A stretch of 64,000 bases of DNA from Ramazzottius varieornatus. Its lineage: Eukaryota; Tardigrada; Eutardigrada; Parachela; Ramazzottiidae. Shown here in pieces: positions 49,013 through 61,265 of the stretch. Where the stretch lies: positions 3,651,427-3,715,426 of the forward strand of contig BDGG01000002.1 in assembly GCA_001949185.1 (NCBI GenBank). Direction: 5' to 3'. The translations under genes and the position numbers were made by a program. Every line of letters begins with the position of its first letter. Positions within the stretch are counted from its first letter, which is position 1. Below the pieces are notes generated by a model, which did not search any database, was not told the DNA's origin, and saw only the letters and a program-made list of their open reading frames with translations.

Positions 49013-49997
49013 TCAATCACCTGTGCGACCTTTGAGTCCTCCTTTCTGCTTTGCTTGAATCTACACAAAAGACAATTAGTGAAACGACGAAGCGTTAGCT
49101 CTAGACTAGATAATCGTAGGCAACTGCACACCTTTGTTCACACTTCGGCTTTAGGTGGAGGTTACACGTGTCTGATCGTGAAAATCAAGTCTCTTACCTT
49201 TTCTTTCAGCTTCGCGATCGCCTCCTTGCGTTTCACGATCTTCTCCTCTAATGCCGCTTTTTCTTCCTCGAGAGCCTTCACTTCATATTCGACAGGATTG
49301 AACTTCGTGGAGTAAGCGATGGTTCCTCGGAATCTAGACGAAAAGAACAAGATTCATAGAGAACTGTCCTACCAAAAGAGAATACAAGCTCAGAATTCCA
49401 ACAGGTTTCCACTCACGCTTCCAGAGTTTGGGGAGCCCCTTCCGACACATGGGTGCGAACCAAGACTGGAAGAAGAAGATAACAAATGCCTCAAAATCAC
49501 GTTGGTCAATTTTCAAGTCACACAGCTATGGCGGGAAACTGGAAATTACTTTTGGTCAACAGATCCAGAACTCCACTGTGTTCCAAGCGTTCGCGTCGTT
49601 GCTCTCGGCTCTTGTACAGTCCCTGAAATTTCAAAAGTTAAAAATTCATAGAAAACGTTTTTAGAAATCTACGAAGCAAGACGAGAAAGTCTCGATCGTT
49701 TTCACAGACCTGGAGGTCTTCTGGAGGTCGGACGGTTGAAACTGACGCTTCTGGTGACTTCTGGATGGCGTTCATTCCCCACTGGCCCATCTTCTCCTCT
49801 CCAGCGTTTCCGTGTTCCATGTTGTCCAAGAGGACCTCGTCGAGCTGAGACTGGATGCGGGAGCTGGAGACGGGCTCATTCAACGTGGCTCGTATGTTGG
49901 ACTGCAGACCTAACCATTCCTCGTTTGACAGCCAGCTTGCAAAACGGCCACGGCCTTCTTCCCGCTGCTCACAGTCGGAGCTTCCGCTTGAAGCCAT
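49013..49997 (-). CDS. MYCBP (AMY-1)-like protein with N-terminal extension
   Basis: Five exons: 49710-49997, 49550-49622, 49417-49465, 49198-49333, 49013-49060. Phases agree; 594 nt, 197 aa, TGA at 49013. Residues about 98-185 match C-Myc-binding protein: YKSREQRRERLEHSGVLDLL, TKILV, a spacer, PVEYEVKALEEEKAALEEKI and a Lys-rich coiled coil. MYCBP is a small (about 103 aa) coiled-coil protein that binds Myc and AKAP proteins and is found in cilia and nucleus. Here about 97 acidic, Ser/Glu-rich residues precede it. ATG 49997 lies 16 bp after an acceptor (CACTGTTTCAG), so the 5' UTR is spliced. The tail IQAKQKGGLKGRTGD is on a separate short exon. Confidence 0.83.
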
Positions 49998-52740
49998 GAC
50001 TGTACCGAGAAACTGAAACAGTGAAATCGCGGGAAAGCGGTAAGTGGTCGAGTACAAGAGCTTTACTGTAAAATCGGGCTGTGGGCGAAGTTCCTTAGGA
50101 GTCTGGGGTCACGGCGTGGAGGCACCACGGGTCGGCTAGGGCCGGAAATGGTGGAAAAACGACCACCCTAAACGGCTCTGATATACAAGAGGTGGAAATT
50201 CCCATCCTGGAAGAACAGGGTGGGAACGGCAGGATGGAAAAGCTGGGAGTAAGTGATAGGGTGGGAATACCGGTTTTCCGTGAGATCAGACCCGGAAACC
50301 ACAAGTTCTTTAAAGTTCCTGGTGTCTAGTTGAAGGTTGCCCAGTTAACCACCTCATTTGTACCCTATAGGGTGATGACTGTCCATAGCTGTGGCCCGTC
50401 CTCCCTCTCTTTAGAAACAGAGTCAAGCCGTTTGGATTACCTCTATCTGCAGCAACGGTCATGGGGTCGACAAATTCAGCATATTCTTTTTATGTGCGCG
50501 ACACGAATAAAATACGGGACTGCAGAATTACTGCGACTCTGGTTTCAGTAGTTGAAACAGAAGCTGTAACATGATCCGAAAGGTGCACGAAACTTCAAAA
50601 GCTATGGACGGTGGTATTAAGATCGAGTTTGCTGTTACGCGAAACGACACCGCTGCTGCTCAACGCCATCCTCTGCGAAGTTTCGCCACTACCACGGCTC
50701 CCATTTTCAAACCGCATCAGAATTTCCGACTCCATATTAGCGCGAAAAACAGCTTCGATGCCCGACCCGCCAGTGCGGAGGCCCACCAAAGTTTTCTGAT
50801 TTGTTCACGGGAAAGAAATTATGGCTACTCTTGAGTTACCTACCAAAGCTGTTCGGTGATACACCGCTGACATTGTGAAGTTTGATTCCATAAGCAGAGT
50901 CATAATATTTCGACAGTGGTGCTTTAGACATATGTCGCGGCACGGCACAAGAACAATTACACTCCAAAACATTTTCCTACAACTGAGTAGCTTTACAACA
51001 CGCGTTCCCTGGTTTCGCGTTCGCATACTTCCCATCTTCATCAAAATATCAGGTCTTGAGATATCACTTTGCGGTTTTCGACCGACCACTTTCAAACATT
51101 TTCTCAGACTTCATAGAGCGACCTTCTAGACTAGAAGTTTCATTGTGGCTCGCGATGCGCCACACATCTCGCCTCGATCTCCAGCGACCACGCACACCAA
51201 AAGAGATGCTTGGAGTTTCCCCATAGTTTTTCCAACGCTTCAAAAACAAAGGCTAAGCAAGAAGAGAAGAGCGAATGAGGAATGCATTTCCCGCATTTGG
51301 TTCAGAAGGCAACAAAGCTATGGCATTGCATGAAGCGGGAGGTACTACGCAGTACAGTTAAGGGTTGACAGCGAGAGAGGGATGGCTTTTCGTTATATTC
51401 TTATGAACAGATTTTGCAGTTCTCATAAATATTCCTCATTTTGAAAGAAAGTAATCAAAATTTCTGCTGTTCTAGAAACGGTAGATTGTATTTATCTTTG
51501 TGCTTTAATACTTTACCTTAGTTTCATAGTGTTGGAAAGGCGTTCCGTTTTACTGCGTCAAAACTGCTCGTGGTTTGGTCATCGCCGGCTCAGTCGACGG
51601 AAAGAAATTGCGCTAACTTCTGAAAAATTTACAGTTTTATGTGTCGTTAAACTAATTTTATTCTGAGAAAGCATTCCGGTAAAATAATCAGGTGTGCAAG
51701 CAGGCCATCGGTCATGCGGAAACGCACTCCAGCACACAAGATCAGTGTTGTTCCGATTATTATAATACATAATTGAAAACGGCTGGTTTTGGCCTTTTTT
51801 GAATTCCGATAAAACAATTCAAATTGGTAACCTTTTGCTAACGTATTTGGATATCAATCGGATTTCAAATTCAGATGGGAAATGATCAAAGTATTTTAGT
51901 TTGTGATTCGAATCACACAATGGCTTGATTGAAACAAGCACAATTGGAATAAGACACTACGGTCGATTTGAATTGGCGCATTATTACCGCAAAATCACAA
52001 GTTTAAGTTTGCCAGTTGAATCTACAACTGTCAGCATCAAGCCCGCAGTGCAATCCGCCAGTTTTGCCTCTAAATTCAGGACATTCAGAGACCAGCACAT
52101 CGCGGCTTATTTTCGTGGTCTGCCTCTCACGACTGCGTGTCACTAATCGTTGATTTGATGGGCAGATGAATTCGCATAAGTTTCGCCGGAAGTGAAACCA
52201 TAGAATTTTCGAGTGAGTTTGTGAAACGCTCAGAATTCGTCGCTGATCCATCATTTAAGATTCACCTTTCAATCATCGTCAAGGATCAGAACGACGGAAA
52301 GCGAGAGTCCGATGGCATAAGATGGGTAAGAAGCCTTTGTTGAGCACGTCTCCAAAAGAATTCGTCGTGGACTTGAATCCTCCGAGAATCCCGTGCCTTC
52401 ACCGTCATCGTCTGCAATGAGCTGAGCATTTCTGTTGGAACTCCAAACGGTGGAGTCCCAAATGTAAAGACGTCTGCAGGGGGAAGGAAGAAGGTCATAC
52501 TATACTGCAAATTGGAATCACCAAACGACGTCGTAATAATTCATTGCTGTCGGAAGTTGAATTCCGATTAGTCGTAATCTTCAGTCCAGTAACGACGAAC
52601 TACCGGCAATTCGAATTAGGGCTACGGAAAGAATTTCGATTAATCGTAATTGTAATTCAAACTGCAAAAGTCTTATCGGAACACTGCCCAAGATAAATAA
52701 CCGAACACAGGTAACTCAAATACACCACAGCCTGCCTTAT
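49998..52740. other. No gene recognised (2.7 kb)
   Basis: 5' flank of the MYCBP-like gene followed by AT-richer sequence. No open frame had domain or splice support on either strand. Confidence 0.4.
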
Positions 52741-52751
52741 CGCAGAAAATG

Positions 52752-52908
52752 AATACTGTACACGCGCCTGGCTTAAATGTGGGGAACAGAGTGAAAACGA
52801 GTGTGCTGCAAATGATTTAGTTTATTGATCAACCACAGCTGGCCCGTGTCGCTTTCGCTCCGTTCCCCACATTTTTGTCCATCCCACATTTAAGCCAGGC
52901 ACGTGTAC
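52752..52908. repeat. Inverted-repeat element, about 155 bp
   Basis: GCCTGGCTTAAATGTGGGGA at the left is matched by CCCACATTTAAGCCAGGC at the right, with further partial matches (GTTCCCCACATTT) inward. No coding capacity; MITE-like. Confidence 0.65.
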
Positions 52909-53149
52909 GTACCAGGGAGAAAAATTCCATCCCAAAAAGTCATTGTAGAATAGTGTTGTATTTAGTTTCGGTCCCATATTTAGTCTCAGTTTTCGTCGAA
53001 CTGAATCGCGTTTCGTCTCTTTGTATATCAGTCTCGTTGGACGGGACTGCTATAGGCCAGTTTTGATATCAGTCTCAGTTAGACTATTCCAATTCAGTCT
53101 CACGATATATCTTTTTCAGTCCCGAGACTGAGACTGATACGTATGGGAT

Positions 53150-54125
53150 GTCAGTTTCAGTCTGTGGGACTAACAAGGGAACCTCCGAAGACGCTCTCTT
53201 TGAATTCCTTGGTTGTTGTTTTTTAATAGACAGGAGGTCCACAGGTACCTTTTATTCAGCATGGTGATCGGCGGAACTACACTTCCAAAGTTCTAAAGAA
53301 TTCCAAGACGTGCTGTATAAAGGGATGTTAATTAACCAACCGACGACGGATACATCCGGATATATCCGGTTAAAAGACGGATTGGATAAGCATATTAACC
53401 ATCTGCTTATTAGTCGAATAAAGCTCTTAACCAACCGGATAGGATCCGGATAACGTCCGTATCCAACCAGATTTCACCCGGTTGATGAGCTTCGAATCAA
53501 TCAGAAAATCAAAGCAACATGCTGTAGGTTACGAGCTGTAGTCTGGCAGCCGACGGGTCTTGGACTGACTGGCTCAAAATTCGTTTTGTTACGCAATCTC
53601 CTAATTAGCAACCGCACCAGAAGTCAGCGTTAAATACTGTATCTGTTCCTACTGCACCGTTACAGTATGTCGGCTTCCTCCACTTCCGGAATTCTAAACT
53701 GAGCAAAGGTTCGACAGCTTCGACTCACAGCTAAAAACTGACGAGAATCTTTAACCGGAATTTTAACCGGATAATATCCGGATAATCCGGATAAAAGTTT
53801 TAACCAGAGAGCTGGATAAGGATGAGTTTGTTGACCAACCACACTGTATCCGGATAAAGTTTTATCCAACCGCTTATCAAACCGCTTATCAAACCGCTTA
53901 TCAAACCGCTTATCCAACCGTTTAACCGTTTAACGAACCATTAACATCCCTAGCTGTATACTCGTTCTGGGGTCGTTAGATTTTGGGAACAGGTATTCCG
54001 CCGATTATGGTGCTTCATAAAAGGTACCTGGAAACCTCCTCTATCGTTTAGAAGACGAAAACTAGAAGACTCTAAGAAAGCGTCTCCGAGGTTTCCTTGT
54101 TAGTCTCACAGACTGAAACTGATAT
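53150..54125. repeat. Composite inverted-repeat element with CGGATA core
   Basis: Outer arms: CAGTTTCAGTCTGTGGGACT near 53152 pairs with AGTCTCACAGACTGAAACTG near 54103. Next inward, AGGTACCTTTTAT...CGGCGGAA near 53245 pairs with TTCCGCCGAT...AAAAGGTACCT near 53995. The middle (53330-53950) is packed with TATCCGGATA/AACCGGATAA palindromic units. The sequence outside the arms is rich in the related CAGTCTCAGT unit (52970-53150 and 54125-54200). Confidence 0.75.
53870..53930. repeat. Tandem repeat, about 14-bp unit
   Basis: About four head-to-tail copies of AACCGCTTATCAA(A), decaying into AACCGTTTAACCG. The antisense open frame reading DKRFDKRFDKRF is only a translation of this repeat. Confidence 0.8.
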
Positions 54126-55310
54126 CTTTCGGAAACCAGTTTCAGTCCCAACATATCAGTATCAGTCTTTCGAGCGTTAAGTTTCAGTCTTCGTGTTGCC
54201 AATTCAGTCCCTACTGTTTCAGTTTCCTGTTATGGATCAGTCAATCAAGCGATCACAACCCGCACAATTGAAACGATTTTAATTATTAAAATCGATCTTC
54301 TATGATAATCATTAAGATAACACTGGTTGGTACAATCTGTAGTATCCCGAACGACAACCCGAGATTAACGAAAAATCCTAGAGAAAGCCCGGTGGAGTGG
54401 TCTGCCAGAATGCAATAAAGTTTTCCTCGTTTTTACCGTAACGTCTTTCAGGGAGCTTCGCGTATTTGAGGGGGCCGAACGTGTCACGAGCCTCAAGAGT
54501 GTCCTCGGTCCAACTCTTCGCAATTCTGTCTATAACAACTCGCGTAAGACGATATGTGTTGTTATTTGGCCGAGGAAGGTACTTCCGGAATAACAAACAG
54601 ATTGATAGGTTAACACCTTGGGCACTGCGCGATTTCGTGCTTTCAGAATACGATGCGGGAAAGTCACTTTCGCCTTGTTTTGACTGGTTAAAACTTGGGG
54701 GCGGTACCAAATTAGACCAATCACCACCTCATCGACTGGCCAAATTTTTGGAACATGATGTAGAGTGCGCCACCTGCCAACTCAAAACGGCCAGGCTTCA
54801 AAGTTATTTTAATGACCACTGGTCAGATCTTTCCACGAATCTGAAATTGTCACAACATACTATAATGTTTGGGCTCGCGCAACAATTGCTCTGGTGAGTC
54901 TGGACTAACTGAGAGCCTGGCTGGAAAGTAATTTGCTGGCTACGCCGAAATCTCGTTAAGAAAGGAAAAAAATTCCACACAGGTTTGCAGAGCCAGTGTC
55001 TAGTAGCCGCTGGTTTTAGTTAAAAGAAGGGTTGATTGTCCGGGCAGACGGAAAAAAACGGGGAGCAAAAGGTAAACTGAGAACTCGCTACGCACAAATG
55101 ATTGTGCGCCGGGAAAGTGAGTTTCGCGCCCCGTGCTCAAGGTGTAAAGTCGCATGGTGATATTCAAGACTTCGAGAGGTAGGAGGAGTCAAGCTAGAGC
55201 TGTCAAAAACCAGACCAGACCACTTGAAACCATTTTCATTTAACCGATTTGGCATGCAAACCACCACGTAAACCAAACCAAATCATATGGTTCAAACCAT
55301 TAAGAGCTCT

Positions 55311-55395
55311 ACCTTGGACATAGCGTTTGCGTCGAAATCAAAGTTGCTTGACTGTCAAGCAACTTTGATTTTGACGCAAACGCTATGTCCAAGGT
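55311..55395. repeat. Near-perfect palindrome, 41-bp arms, 3-bp loop
   Basis: ACCTTGGACATAGCGTTTGC... at 55311-55351 is the reverse complement of 55355-55395 with about one mismatch. It could extrude as a cruciform. It lies about 440 bp before the first SAFB coding exon. Confidence 0.9.
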
Positions 55396-55654
55396 ATTCC
55401 TTTGCTTTCTCAGAAATTTTCATGCAGAGCTCCCGCAGTACAGCCACTATCATCGTCGATGGCAGGCTGGCAAACATCACTCGTCTCTTGTCTTTCCGCG
55501 CCATGGTTCTGGAGGGATGCATTGTGGGTCAAGAAAGTTCAGCCGAAAGATGGCGGCCCTGGGCCGGTGCTGGGTTAGTGGGCGAACCCCGGCGCTTTGG
55601 TACAACCCATGGACAGGCACGACCCTTAGCCAAATTGCCCATCAAGGCCGTGTT

Positions 55655-55716
55655 GGCTGGGACGGGTCGTCCTCATGCCCGTTTGCTGGGGCGGGTGCTC
55701 CGTCCTCATGCCCGTC
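55655..55716. repeat. Direct repeat of about 30 bp
   Basis: GGGACGGGT.GTCCTCATGCCCGT and GGGGCGGGTGCTCCGTCCTCATGCCCGT stand head to tail. They lie in a GC-rich stretch just upstream of the SAFB-like coding region. Confidence 0.6.
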
Positions 55717-55835
55717 TGAAATTCAGATTTTTCCATTTTGTTTCCGCACGAATTTTCAAATCGAACCTCGTGGGGATCGTCAATTGCTCTGTTTGGTGAT
55801 TGTTCTAAACTCTCAAGGTGTTCGAGATAGACTTC

Positions 55836-58800
55836 ATGGGAGACAGCGTAGACGATGATTTCGAAGCTGACGGCATCGCGGTGGATTTTGCTGGCCCAGG
55901 AGAGAATGACGTGGATGGAACAGACTCGGTCCAAGAAGCCCCGCTGGCGATGGACGACGATGAAGGAAGAGTGATCGACAGCGTCGGACCAGCGGACGAC
56001 CTGGAAGAGTTCAACCAGATGGAGACTGATGGCGGCGAAGCTGAGGGAGAGGAAGGAATCAAGGTCGATGATGCCATGGAGGATAACGAGAATCAGGCCG
56101 TTTCTGCTACGAATTGTGGCTCTGCTGAGGTACGTGAACGTGGAAAAACTTGGCAATCCATTTTGCGGATTTCTGCATCGGATAATGGTGTGAAAGAACT
56201 GGAAATATGCATGGAGTAGAGTCAGTAAACAAACGGAACTAATTCCGTAGAGAGGTTATGCTTGATTGACACGTCTGTTGGATCGTTGATTGACTCGTGT
56301 CGAATGTTCGATTTTGAAGGCTTCTTCGCATGATATGGACGCCCCTGCTCAAATTGAGAATGCTGGCGATGATGACGGAGACTACTTGGAAATCATGGTA
56401 TCGGAGAAGGATTTCGATGATGTGGGAGAGATCGAAGGAGAAGCTGTCAGCCGCAGCGACTCGGGTAAGCTTGGTCTTTAGTCGTTGGAAGGATCGATTC
56501 CGGCTCCGTTAGGGTGCTTAGGGGATAAGTGACGACAGTAGGGCATAAGTCAGGTTAGCATTTCTGTCGGGAATCATTCCTCTCCTCTTGTGGTGGAGTT
56601 TGAGGACTGGGAGTTCAGCTGCGGAGTCGAAAAGGCGGTTCGACGGGAAATCCTTCACAAGCGTTGTTGCGGACGCGGACTTTGTGGACTTGCAGCGGTC
56701 GATCGTCTCCCAGCGAGACATGAACTTTGAACAGCCAAAAGGTTGACCGTTTTCCACTACGCATGAGTGAGACCAGCAATGGGATAAAGACGACCTCGAA
56801 TATAGCCCGAAGCAGGAGTGGATGTTCGCCAGAAGGTATCAGTTTCTTCGCTTCGATATTTGTGCAGTTTGGACAGTGCACTCCTGTCGTAGAGGTCTTC
56901 GGGTGCTGATCGCGTGGAGCAACAGGGTTCCGCGTCTGGGCTGCCAACAAGTCTACGACAGTGGTGCTTCTTGTATGAAGTTGGGGGATTCTGATCTACC
57001 CGCCAGTCAGATGAAGTTGCTCTCGGTCCGCGAGAGTGAGTGCCTCCACCAGGGCAGTGGTTTAACAGACAAGCAGTCGCAGTAGTTTGACAAGGCAATA
57101 TAAAACAGTTTGACAGATCCAGTTGAGAATTGGAATTTGATCGTTTCACGAATCGCCGAGCAACTTTCGGGAAGCTACGACAGTCTGTCGATCAGGAACA
57201 ACTGCGCGCTCAGTATTCCTCCTCTCACCTTTCTTGTTGATAACCAACTCATGTAATATTTACCACAGACTTTGGCACCGCTAAGAAGGCTTCCGAGCCA
57301 CCGACAAACAACAGCAAGGATACGAAAACACCGTCGTCGACGTCCAAATCAGCAAAGGAAGACAAGGATCAGTCTGCTTCAAAGGAGAAGAAGTCCAGCC
57401 GGAAAAGCTCACCCGCCGAATCGTCCAGCTCTCGTCGTAAATCGGAACGCATCAAACAGCGCGATGAACAATCCTCCAACGCCAAGGACGCAACGGAGGA
57501 AGAATTTACTACGAAGAATGTTTCGAAGACCGAGGACGTACAGCAGGAGAACCAGCCGGAAGTGGCACCAGCCGGAACAGCCGATGTCAAGGACGATCAG
57601 GATATGAAGAAGGAGGACGATGCGAAGACAGCTGGGGTGGAGACGAAATTCGAAGAAAAGGAAGAAGCCAAGACTGATCAGCAAAAACAACAGCCAAAAG
57701 CTCAGAGGTAACGTGAAAAGTTGAAACAGAAAGAGGAAGTACCGGTTGTGTCAGGAGAATCGTAGCAACTTCGGCCTGCTAATGTCTGCTGAGACACGCA
57801 CCTCCTAGTTTTCTCTGCTCGTTGTACAAGCATCAACTGTAATCAAGGTTTCAGTGAATGTCAAGCTCGATTGGAATTCCTCGAGAAGAAGAAGGAGCAG
57901 GAGGACCGAACATTCGAAGTTTACCGGAATGAAGAAAGAAGAAGCACTTGGACGGTCGGAACGGATCGAAGGAAGACATTATCTAAATCTTTTTTTACTT
58001 TAAGTCTTGTGAAGTCTTGGTGTGTGTTACTTGTTGGTCAAATAGGGGATCAGAAAGGTTATAGTACCGGAAAGTGTGACATGTCTCGTTTTGCAGCCCG
58101 GAAATTGAACCACCTGCGTCCGTCTCTCCACCCAAACCGATCATCACAGGTATGCTCATTCTGTTACTTTTCGTGGTTAAACTGCCTTTTTACGCATCAG
58201 CATTAGTGCTCTTAGATTCGGAATCCGCGGATTGGTACGTGAGCATCCGCAACTTGGCCGCCAAGACCACGGCGAATGACTTGAAAGAGAAGCTGGCGGT
58301 AGTCGCTCCGGTGAGTGCTGTTTACTTTCGTTTCAGTTTCTGAAGGAAAATGACTGGCAAAGTGGGCCTTCTTCCTGTCCCATAGGTTTTGAGCTGTACC
58401 ATCTTCCTGCGCAAGGAAGATCAGCGATATGCCATGGTGCGCTTCAAGAACGCCGACGAATGCAACTTGTGCGTGGAGAAGTTCAACGGCACGGAGTTGG
58501 ATGGCAACACGATCACCGTTATTGTGGTAAAATACTGATACTAGCAAATGTTTTTTCGATCATTCCACAGTCTTGTAAAGTTATCGGCTAGCCCTAACGG
58601 CTTATTCTGAAAGAAAACTTTTTGTCCTCATTGCAGTCCCCAAAACGGAAGCTACTAGCAGCTACAGCCGTCTCTGAACCTGGTACTCCGCAAAGTGCTA
58701 TCCAGAAAAATGGGAAAGATGTCCAGAACGCTGGCAAACCGAGCAAGTCGAGTAAGAAACAATTTCAAATGATCGTAAAGAATAACACTGAGTTCGGCAT

Positions 58801-60605
58801 ACGAACTCGACAAGATACGTTCTCTAAGTGGCGTACGTTTTCATTGAAATGGTGGAAAGAGTGCGCTGCTTGCATACACGGTCTTTGAGTGGAATTATTT
58901 TTGTCGTTACTTCTCGGAGAAACAGAAAGACGGACTGATGGATTTCGACGTGGCTGTTGATGGTTTTATGGAATCACAAGCGATATTATTCTCTTCCAGA
59001 CGCCGTCGAAAATAATCGGCCACAAAACCAGCAACAACAGCAGCGTCCAAACAGAAGCCAGAACCAAAGGCCGAACCAAAACCAGAACCCGAACCGCGGC
59101 TTCCGACCTCGTTCTCCCATTCGACCACCCAACCGATCTCCCGACCGTAACGGGCGTCGAGTTCTTCATCGTGGACCTTCCCCTCACCGTCATGCGGGAC
59201 CGGGACTGTTGCAAAGAGTAAGCTGATGTTCTGTACTGTAACTGGTAGTGCGGCTAGTACTTCAAGTGTTGATACGATCAACTGTTTTCTTTCGCAGCCC
59301 TTCCAGATGAGTCCGGAAACTGACCGTCGTCGTCAAGAGTTTGAAGAGCGGCGTCGAGTGATGGAGTGGAAGCGCAGAGAACAGGACCGTATGCGTCGCG
59401 AGGAAGACCTTATGAGGAAAAAGGCCGAGGTGGAAACTCTGCGCTTGGAGAAGGAAAGGGAACGACTGAAGTAAGAATCACTCCCCAAGTTTCATTTGAA
59501 TCGTTCAGGGATTCGTTTGCAATTTTGGACTGAAGCGCTGAAGAAAGCTTTTGTTTTTTGATTTGGAATTTTGTAATTTTAGATTGGAGCGCGAGAAACT
59601 GGAATCTGAGCGTATCCAGTTGGAACGACAGAAGCATCGCGATCGCGAACAGTTGGAACGGGAGAAACGGCGACGCGAAGACGATGAACGACGTCAACGG
59701 TGAGCGAGATTTCGTTGCAGCTCAGATGGAATTGCATTGATTACTTTTGTGATGGATCTGTAGGCAAGAGAAGGAGAAGCAACGAGAGCGCGAACGGGAG
59801 AAGGAGCGTGAACGGGAGCGGGAGAAAGCGCGCGAACGAGAGCGAGAAAGGGCTGCTACACGGCTGAAAGAAGTCCAGAGGTCCACTCGAGACAGTGGTC
59901 GCGATGACCGCGATACTAAGAAGCGTCGCTCGGCTGAGCCTTCCAGCTACCGCAGCGGTGGAATTTCTAGCCGAGATGATCGACGAGGGGACGACCGCCG
60001 GTGAGTAAGATCAACTACGAAATTTATCTCAAGGTGTGTATTCGTGGCTTGATCGAATTTGGACTTTTAGGCCGCTAGAGAAGTTGATCGTGCGCACGGA
60101 CAGTTACCAGCGTCGGCACGTCTCTCCACCTCCTCCACCGCGTCGTGGACCTTCTCCACCCATCAAGAGCTCCGGTGGTCGTTCAGAAGCGAACGATCGC
60201 TTTGCCGCCGCTCGAGGTGGCCTGTCTAGTCGGGACTTTGACGATCGGGATCGCCGAGATGGGCCTCGCTTTAATGGTCACGGCGATTCATTCCGAAGCG
60301 GGGAAAGAGTGGCTCCTGTCGAGTTTGGACGACGAGACGGTGGTCGAGGTATGTTTGTAACATGTGTTTGCTCTCTACCAACCGAAAGCTGATTTTGTAA
60401 CGTCTTCCGCTTTGTAGAGTTTGGCTTCAGCGCTCCAAGTTCAGGTAGCTTCGGTATCGGGTCTTCGGGACCTGTGCCGCCTTCTTCAGCGCCCTACACT
60501 CCCTCGTACGGCGCGGGTAACGGGGTGAATCCACCAGTCTTCTTGGATCGAGGATATGGCAGCAGCAACCTAAATGCTGGTGCTGGTTACCGTGGTCGCT
60601 ATTAA
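55836..60605 (+). CDS. SAFB/SLTM-like RNA-binding protein
   Basis: Thirteen exons: 55836-56129, 56320-56464, 57269-57707, 58097-58149, 58216-58310, 58386-58526, 58637-58751, 59000-59217, 59298-59470, 59583-59699, 59764-60000, 60071-60348, 60418-60605. Phases agree; 2493 nt, 830 aa, TAA at 60603. Two acidic exons open the protein, then a Lys/Ser/Glu-rich exon. One RRM follows (RNP2 WYVSIRNLA, RNP1 YAMVRF, about residues 330-405), then an Asn/Gln/Arg-rich segment. A long Arg/Glu helix comes next (EEDLMRKKAEVETLRLEKE, REREREKEREREREK), and a Gly/Arg/Pro/Tyr-rich tail ends GYRGRY. RRM plus RE-rich helix plus GR-rich tail is the SAFB family plan: nuclear-matrix proteins that bind RNA and affect transcription and splicing. 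The N-terminal SAP DNA-binding domain of vertebrate SAFB was not found. A TAA stands in frame 18 bp before the GTG at 55818, so translation starts at 55836 unless an upstream exon splices in at 55818. Confidence 0.9.
58825..58870. mobile_element. MITE-B short copy in SAFB intron
   Basis: TAAGTGGCGTACGTTTTCAT and inverted AGTGCGCTGCTT, 45 bp, preceded by CTCGACAAGATACGTT as at other copies. It lies in the intron 58752-58999. Confidence 0.5.
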
Positions 60606-61265
60606 GAGCATATCTTCTTGTATTTCTTTTTTATGTTAACCAAATATGTAAGGTGCTGCCCGTTTTCGTGCGAAAACAGACTTGGCTGTTTACTTTGTTG
60701 GTATAGTCAAGCACAAGGAATCGCTTCATGCTGTTCGTTTTTCCTTGTTTTCTCTTTGAGCTGAAAACGGCCTTTCTTTCTACTCACTTCTTTCTGCAGC
60801 ATGCACTTTCTTTGCAATTATAGCTTGTTTCCTTTTCGTCAGTTTATTTTAAAGTTAATGTTTACGGACATAGTCTAATTGTGCGGCGCGATACACGAAG
60901 AAATTCGAGAAGTGCCAATTTTAGAGGGTGGGTAACTTGAGTGCGAGTACGAGCTTCATGTGGTACTTTATACTTTACTCGACCAAGAAAGTAATCAACA
61001 AATAAGCGAGGAAGGAAAATTTATTTGTCTGTGAATATTAATTTTTTAGTGTGAAGGAATTCCAGTTTCCGACGGGCCTTCTTTTCACTCTCCATCTCGT
61101 TCACGTCGCCATCTTTGCGTTGTCACCTTTCCCCCATATTTCCGAGTCATAGAGGTCCCGAACCCAACTCTCGCCCATGCACGATAGCAACGACAACATC
61201 TCTAACTAGCTGTTAATCTTTGATCTGTCTTTCAAGCGTTTCTCCATCGTCCAGGGAGTCCTGTC
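60606..61265 (+). other. SAFB 3' UTR and short intergenic spacer
   Basis: T-rich sequence after the SAFB stop, then a likely noncoding first exon for the next gene. The acceptor CATCGTCCAG lies at about 61252, 11 bp before the ATG at 61266. No other gene was seen. Confidence 0.4.

Noticed and set aside
53660-53917. Frame reading DKRFDKRFDKRF...
   Set aside because: Translation of a tandem DNA repeat; not a gene.
54378-54897. Overlapping frames of 110 (-) and 143 (+) codons
   Set aside because: Both look partly protein-like, but neither has family motifs, splice signals or a linked exon. They lie in repeat-rich DNA.
55437-55796. Frames upstream of SAFB as a possible SAP-domain exon
   Set aside because: None of the three frames shows the SAP helix pattern, and the region is GC-rich repeat.
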